DNA of 64,000 bases from positions 1,860,001-1,924,000 of the forward strand of contig CP051228.1 of assembly GCA_017792345.1 (NCBI GenBank), written 5' to 3'. The notes below the pieces were generated by a model. It made no database searches, was not told the DNA's origin, and saw only the letters and a list, made by a program, of their open reading frames with translations. This document shows, piece by piece, positions 60,593-64,000 of this stretch. The position numbers and the translations under genes were made by a program. The number at the start of each line of letters is the position of its first letter. Within the stretch, counting starts at the first letter, position 1. The DNA comes from Mesoflavibacter sp. (lineage in GTDB: Bacteria > Pseudomonadota > Alphaproteobacteria > UBA8366 > Aestuariispiraceae).

Positions 60593-61378
60593 ATGTCTAG
60601 AATCAGCCAGGCCCCGTCCCGGGACGCCGTCCCGTCACAACTGCTGCGCCCGGTCGAGGTCCGCGCCTTCGACATGAGCGTCGGCGAGACCGTGACGCCG
60701 CATTTCCACGATTGGGGGCAGTTCACCTATTCGGCGGAGGGGGTTCTGACCGTGCTGACGCCGCAGGGCCGGTTCACGGCGCCGCCCGCCATGGCGGTCT
60801 GGATTCCGCCCGGCATCCTGCACGACATCCGGCCCGTCGGACGGGCCAAATTCCGCAGTCTCTATGTCGCCGCCGAAGCGATGACCGGCATGCCTGACCG
60901 CTGCGCCGTCCTGTCGGTCGATCCGCTGCTGCGTCAGTTGATCCTGGAAGCCGCCGCCTTCCCCCGCGACTGGCAGGAGGACGGGCCGCAGGGCCGCCTG
61001 ATGGCCGTTCTGCTGGACCAGATGCGCGCCGCCCCGCCCGCCGAGCTGCATTTGCCGCTGCCCGAGGATTCGCGTCTGCGCGCCGTCACCGACGCCCTGC
61101 TGGAAGACCCCGCGGACCGGCGCGGGCTGGAGGAATTCGCAAAGGTCAGCGGCGCCGCCCCGCGCACCCTGGCGCGCCTGTTCCAGAAGGAAACCGGCAT
61201 GAGCTTCGGCGTCTGGCGCCGCCAGCGCGTCCTGCTCTCCGCCCTGGAGCGCCTGTCGGAAGGCGTCCCGGTGACCAGCGTCGCGCTCGATCTGGGCTAT
61301 GACAGCCCCTCCGCCTTCATCGCCATGTTCCGCCGCACCCTGGGCGATACGCCGACGCGGTATTTGCGCGGCGATTGA
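60593..61378 (+). CDS. AraC-family transcriptional regulator with cupin sensor
   Basis: The 261-residue protein has an N-terminal cupin-like domain (about 20-100, HFHDWGQFTYSAEG). A C-terminal AraC DNA-binding domain follows (about 165-258), with two helix-turn-helices: LEEFAKVSGAAPRTLARLFQ and VTSVALDLGYDSPSAFIAMF. The second is the most conserved AraC signature. It is divergent from the MFS gene, a common pairing. Confidence 0.92.
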   Translation: MSRISQAPSRDAVPSQLLRPVEVRAFDMSVGETVTPHFHDWGQFTYSAEGVLTVLTPQGRFTAPPAMAVWIPPGILHDIRPVGRAKFRSLYVAAEAMTGMPDRCAVLSVDPLLRQLILEAAAFPRDWQEDGPQGRLMAVLLDQMRAAPPAELHLPLPEDSRLRAVTDALLEDPADRRGLEEFAKVSGAAPRTLARLFQKETGMSFGVWRRQRVLLSALERLSEGVPVTSVALDLGYDSPSAFIAMFRRTLGDTPTRYLRGD

Positions 61379-61406
61379 GCCGGGCGCGCACGGCGCAGGT
61401 ATCGCG

Positions 61407-61433
61407 AAGGCTCCTGCTTCCGCAGGAGCACGG
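61407..61433. repeat. GCTCCTGC-type hairpin repeat, fourth copy
   Basis: GGCTCCTGC, a short loop, then GCAGGAGC. It matches the copies at 42926-43059 in inverted orientation. Confidence 0.75.
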
Positions 61434-61487
61434 AGGTGTTCTCTCGGCGCCGGACAGATCAAGAGTTCTGCCATCGCAGAAGCGCCA

Positions 61488-61600
61488 GTCCCCTCTCCCC
61501 CCTGGGAGAGGGTGGCCCGAAGGGTCGGGTGAGGGCCTGCGGCCGTGGCCTGGGGCACCATCTCCCCCTCACCCCGGCCCTCTCCCTCAAGGGAGAGGGA
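61488..61600. repeat. Palindromic repeat between convergent genes (copy 3)
   Basis: Contains CCCCTCTCCC with GGGAGAGGG (61490-61512), GGTGAGGG, CCCTCACCCC and a final CCCTCTCCCTCAAGGGAGAGGG hairpin (given as arms CCCTCTCCC and GGGAGAGGG). It is the third copy in the window of this style of element. Confidence 0.75.
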
Positions 61601-61655
61601 GCAGGCGGCATATCTTTTGACCTAACCCGGCCACAAACACTGCCTATGCAGACTC

Positions 61656-61690
61656 GTCATCCCCGCGAAGGCGGGGATCCAGGGCATCCG
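61656..61690. repeat. CCCCGC-type dispersed palindrome
   Basis: ATCCCCGC-GAAG-GCGGGGAT forms an eight-base-pair hairpin. This motif style is common as an intergenic repeat in many proteobacteria. Confidence 0.65.
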
Positions 61691-61730
61691 GCACGGCTGG
61701 TCGGGAACACTGCTGGCCAAGGCCGGAGCC

Positions 61731-62387
61731 CTACCCCCGGTGCAGCCACCAGCGGTCTTCGTTGATCGAGAAGATCGGCTTGTAGTGCTTGATGCGGCTG
61801 GCATCGATGACCTGGGGGATCTGGTTGTCGAGGACCAGGGCCTGATTGTCGATGTAGACGACCAGAATGGCGTGAGGCGTATTCAGGTTCAGGTCCTGCA
61901 GAACCACAACGCGCATCTGTTCCTTCGGCCAGCCGAGATGGATCAGCGAGACGTATTTCGAGATCGCGTAATCCTCGCAATCGCCGGTGCGGTACATGAA
62001 TTCGCGCGGCGTCGCCCAGTAATCCTTCTTCCCGTAATTGATCGGGTCCAGGATATAGGCGTATTGATTCAGGTACTTATTGACGTATTGCAGTTGGTCG
62101 ACCGGCGGATGGCCCTTCAGCTTGTTCAGGAAAATCCGCCATTTCGCGATATGGCAGGGCTCGGTCGCGGTGATCTGGCAGGCGCTCAGCTCCGTGCCCT
62201 TCTCACCGCCATAGCGATCCAGGACGCCGGTCCATTTCTCAAACTTGTCGAGCTTGGTCGAGCTGATTTCCTTGGTGCCGAACAGGTTCACGCCGGCCGC
62301 ATGGGCATCCGGCGCCGATAGGACCGGGGCGACCAAAAGCGCCGCGACGGCCGCGGCCATCATCAGGAAAGGCTTCCTGCGCAGCAT
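61731..62387 (-). CDS. Transglutaminase-like periplasmic cysteine protease (LapG-type)
   Basis: The 218-residue protein has a signal peptide (about 1-30, ending AHA). Its catalytic triad is Cys137 in TGDCEDYAISKY, His172 in PHAILVV and Asp187 in LVLDNQI, as in BTLCP proteases such as LapG. LapG cleaves a surface adhesin when cyclic di-GMP is low. The partner LapD is not in view. The sensor that starts at 62613 is divergent and truncated at the window edge. A GGAG site precedes the ATG at 62387. Confidence 0.88.
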   Translation of the reverse strand: MLRRKPFLMMAAAVAALLVAPVLSAPDAHAAGVNLFGTKEISSTKLDKFEKWTGVLDRYGGEKGTELSACQITATEPCHIAKWRIFLNKLKGHPPVDQLQYVNKYLNQYAYILDPINYGKKDYWATPREFMYRTGDCEDYAISKYVSLIHLGWPKEQMRVVVLQDLNLNTPHAILVVYIDNQALVLDNQIPQVIDASRIKHYKPIFSINEDRWWLHRG

Positions 62388-62612
62388 GTCTCTCCGCTCC
62401 AATCCTTTGGACCCAACCCATGGCCAGCCCCGACGGCACACGTTCCCCCGCCGCTGGCGACGGTAACCATATTTGATAATCCCGGCGGCTGCCAAGCGTA
62501 TGGATCGGAATTTGCGCGAATATGGATAAAACGTCGGGGTGTACGTTGATGCGGAATTTGGGCATTATCCGCGTCGATACACGTATCCTTTTGGGATCAG
62601 GGGGGATTACCG

Positions 62613-64000
62613 GTGAGCAGCACGACGAGTGACGGCGGCGCGAAGGACAGCGACAAGGCCGCCAAACCCGCCATGAGCGCGCGGATGAAGATGATTCTGA
62701 CCGGCGTCGGGGTGGCCATCTTCGTCGCCGTCGGCATCTTCCTGATGCTGCAATTCAAGGCGTCGGAACAGGCGCGTGAAATGCGCCAGTGGCAGAGCCG
62801 CATGTCGATCGTCATCGACAGCCGCTACACCGATATCGAGCGCTGGCTGGGCGAACAGACCGCCGATCTGCGCGGCATTTCCGACAATGCGTCGGTCCAG
62901 CTCTACCTGACCGTCTTCCACGAGGCCGGCGGCGGCGGCGAGGAGGCCCAGGCGGAACTGGGCTATCTCGGCAACCTCCTGGAGGTCGTCGCGGATCGCG
63001 CCGGGTTCCGCAAGGACGATACCGGCCCGCAGGTCGGCGCCAACATCGCCAAGGAAGGCACCCACGGCCTGGCGCTGATCGACCTGAACTACGAATACAT
63101 CGTCCGGACCGACAATTTCCCCCAGATCAAGGGGCCGATCCGGACCTTCCTGGACAATACGGAAAAGGGTGTCTCCGCCGTTTCCGACATTTTCCTGAAT
63201 GCCGACAACAAGCCGTCCATGGCCTTCCTGGTCCCGGTCTATGCCATTCAGGCGGATGAGAGCGCGGAATCGCAGCTGGGGTATGTCCTGGGGATCAAGG
63301 AAATCGAGGAGGAACTCTATCCCCTGCTGGAACAGCCGGGCGCGACGGAGGAAACCGCCGAGACCCTGATCGTCCGCCAGGCCAAGAACCAGATCGAGTA
63401 TCTGACGCCGCGCCGCGACGGCACGCCGCCGCTGAAAAAGCCGCTGGCGGTCGACACGCCAAACCTGGCCAGCGCCTGGGCGGTCCGCACGGTCGGCGGG
63501 TTCACCACCGCGACCGACTATGCCGGCAACGAGGTCCTGGCAATCTCCCGCGCCTTCCAGCAGGTTCCCTGGACCCTGGTCCACAAGGTCGACACGTCGG
63601 AAGCGCTGAAGGAATCGCGCGAGCGCATCCAGCTGCTGATGATCGTCTTCGGCGCCATCATCGTCCTGGTCCTGATCGGGATGCTGGCGCTTTGGTACTA
63701 CGGCACGTCGCAGCGCGCGACCGAGGCGGCGCATAAATTCGAGGAACTGGCCAACCGCTTCCAGGGGCAGCGCAATTTCATGCACCTGGTGACGGACAGC
63801 CAGCCCAACGCCATCGTCATCCTGGACGAGTCCGGCCATTACCGCTGGTTCAACAAAACGGCGCTGGACCTGTCGCGGATGGACCGTAAGGACATGTTCG
63901 ACAAGCATGCCTCGGCCATTCTGGGGCCGGTCGAGGGCAAGCGCATCGCCGCCTGGGTCAAGGAGGCCCTGGCCAAGAATGAACGCCTGACCGTCACCCA
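62613..64000 (+). CDS. Membrane sensor with dCache-like domain and PAS (3' end outside window)
   Basis: The open frame runs past the right edge (462 residues visible). A GTG at 62613 with GGGGGG upstream is the likely start; later ATG codons at 62673 and 62685 are alternatives. A helix at about residues 27-48 precedes an extracytoplasmic region (about 50-345) of the double-Cache type. A second helix lies near 345-370 (LLMIVFGAIIVLVLIGMLAL). A PAS-like domain begins near 390 (MHLVTDSQPNAIVILDESG). The output domain, kinase, GGDEF/EAL or HD, is outside the window. It is divergent from the LapG-like gene. Confidence 0.8.
   Translation, partial: MSSTTSDGGAKDSDKAAKPAMSARMKMILTGVGVAIFVAVGIFLMLQFKASEQAREMRQWQSRMSIVIDSRYTDIERWLGEQTADLRGISDNASVQLYLTVFHEAGGGGEEAQAELGYLGNLLEVVADRAGFRKDDTGPQVGANIAKEGTHGLALIDLNYEYIVRTDNFPQIKGPIRTFLDNTEKGVSAVSDIFLNADNKPSMAFLVPVYAIQADESAESQLGYVLGIKEIEEELYPLLEQPGATEETAETLIVRQAKNQIEYLTPRRDGTPPLKKPLAVDTPNLASAWAVRTVGGFTTATDYAGNEVLAISRAFQQVPWTLVHKVDTSEALKESRERIQLLMIVFGAIIVLVLIGMLALWYYGTSQRATEAAHKFEELANRFQGQRNFMHLVTDSQPNAIVILDESGHYRWFNKTALDLSRMDRKDMFDKHASAILGPVEGKRIAAWVKEALAKNERLTVT

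Larger units (their letters stand above)
61379..61730. other. Gene-free 352-base region filled with dispersed palindromes
   Basis: No credible coding frame is seen between the AraC-type and protease genes, which converge. It holds one GCTCCTGC-type hairpin (61407-61433), the CCCTCTCCC-type repeat (61488-61600), and a GTCATCCCCGCGAAGGCGGGG-style palindrome (61656-61690). Confidence 0.7.

Noticed and set aside
1-64000. tRNA or rRNA genes
   Set aside because: No region with a TTCGA-type T loop and matching acceptor stems was found on either strand by eye; TTCGAA matches at 7836 and 60532 lack the rest of the cloverleaf.

Overview
The window is high-GC, gene-dense bacterial chromosome. The gene content points to an alphaproteobacterium, probably of the Rhodospirillales type. 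It carries yidC-engB-argB in order, a RegB/RegA redox two-component pair, a ChvG/ChvI pair, a DUF2336 protein, a phaB-type acetoacetyl-CoA reductase, an alphaproteobacterial hisBHAFE cluster and a Rhizobium etli-type asparaginase. No rRNA, tRNA, CRISPR array, phage block or intact transposase is visible. This assignment is an inference from gene content, not from a database match.

Layout. 1-2149: the end of yidC, then engB and argB. 2167-8653: a minus-strand translation block (rpmI, rplT, pheS, pheT, then a membrane-anchored Asp/Asn-hydroxylase-like gene). An attenuator-like terminator lies before pheS. A lower-GC insert (membrane protein plus parDE toxin-antitoxin) separates pheS from pheT. 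8689-13561: a HAD phosphatase, a PAS-GAF-GGDEF cyclase, a DUF2336 protein and an alpha/beta hydrolase. 13558-19774: a minus-strand set of secreted FecR-like protein, CHASE2 nucleotide cyclase, and an ABC-exporter-like protein with degenerate ATPase motifs and a cyclic-nucleotide-binding domain. 19835-24645: NAD kinase, three small genes, then fdhD, a DgcZ-like diguanylate cyclase and mobA, tightly overlapped. 24748-32502: a cobalamin (corrin ring) operon with stop/start overlaps, interrupted by a 483-bp inverted-repeat-flanked cassette carrying a GxxExxY (PD-(D/E)XK-like) gene. 32672-34583: regA and regB. 34698-39279: two divergent genes sharing a perfect dyad, an unknown gene, a PilZ protein, and a three-gene split nitrile hydratase/thiocyanate hydrolase-like set. 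39292-43927: an Imm11-like orphan, azlCD, a sulfatase-family hydrolase and small unknowns. 44118-49403: phaB, chvGI, an RNA methyltransferase and an asparaginase. 49405-53892: a methyltransferase and hisBHAFE. 53909-64000: LysE exporter, GNAT, HIT, RidA/LysR pair, TPR-sulfotransferase, MFS/AraC pair, a LapG-like protease and a truncated Cache-PAS sensor.

How the parts may work together. Second-messenger signalling is a recurring theme: two GGDEF cyclases, a PilZ receptor, a LapG-type protease, a CHASE2 class III cyclase and a cNMP-binding protein. Cobalt is a second theme: a cobaltochelatase with an Fe-S motif and a large His tail, and a Co-type nitrile-hydratase-family subunit with its own His-rich leader. 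Three palindromic intergenic repeats of one style each lie between convergent gene ends, where they could act as bidirectional terminators.

The best candidates for something undescribed are: the IR-flanked GxxExxY cassette inside the cob operon; the cyclase/degenerate-ABC-cNBD module; the DgcZ-like cyclase that has lost three of four zinc ligands; and the His-leader three-subunit hydratase next to a PilZ gene.
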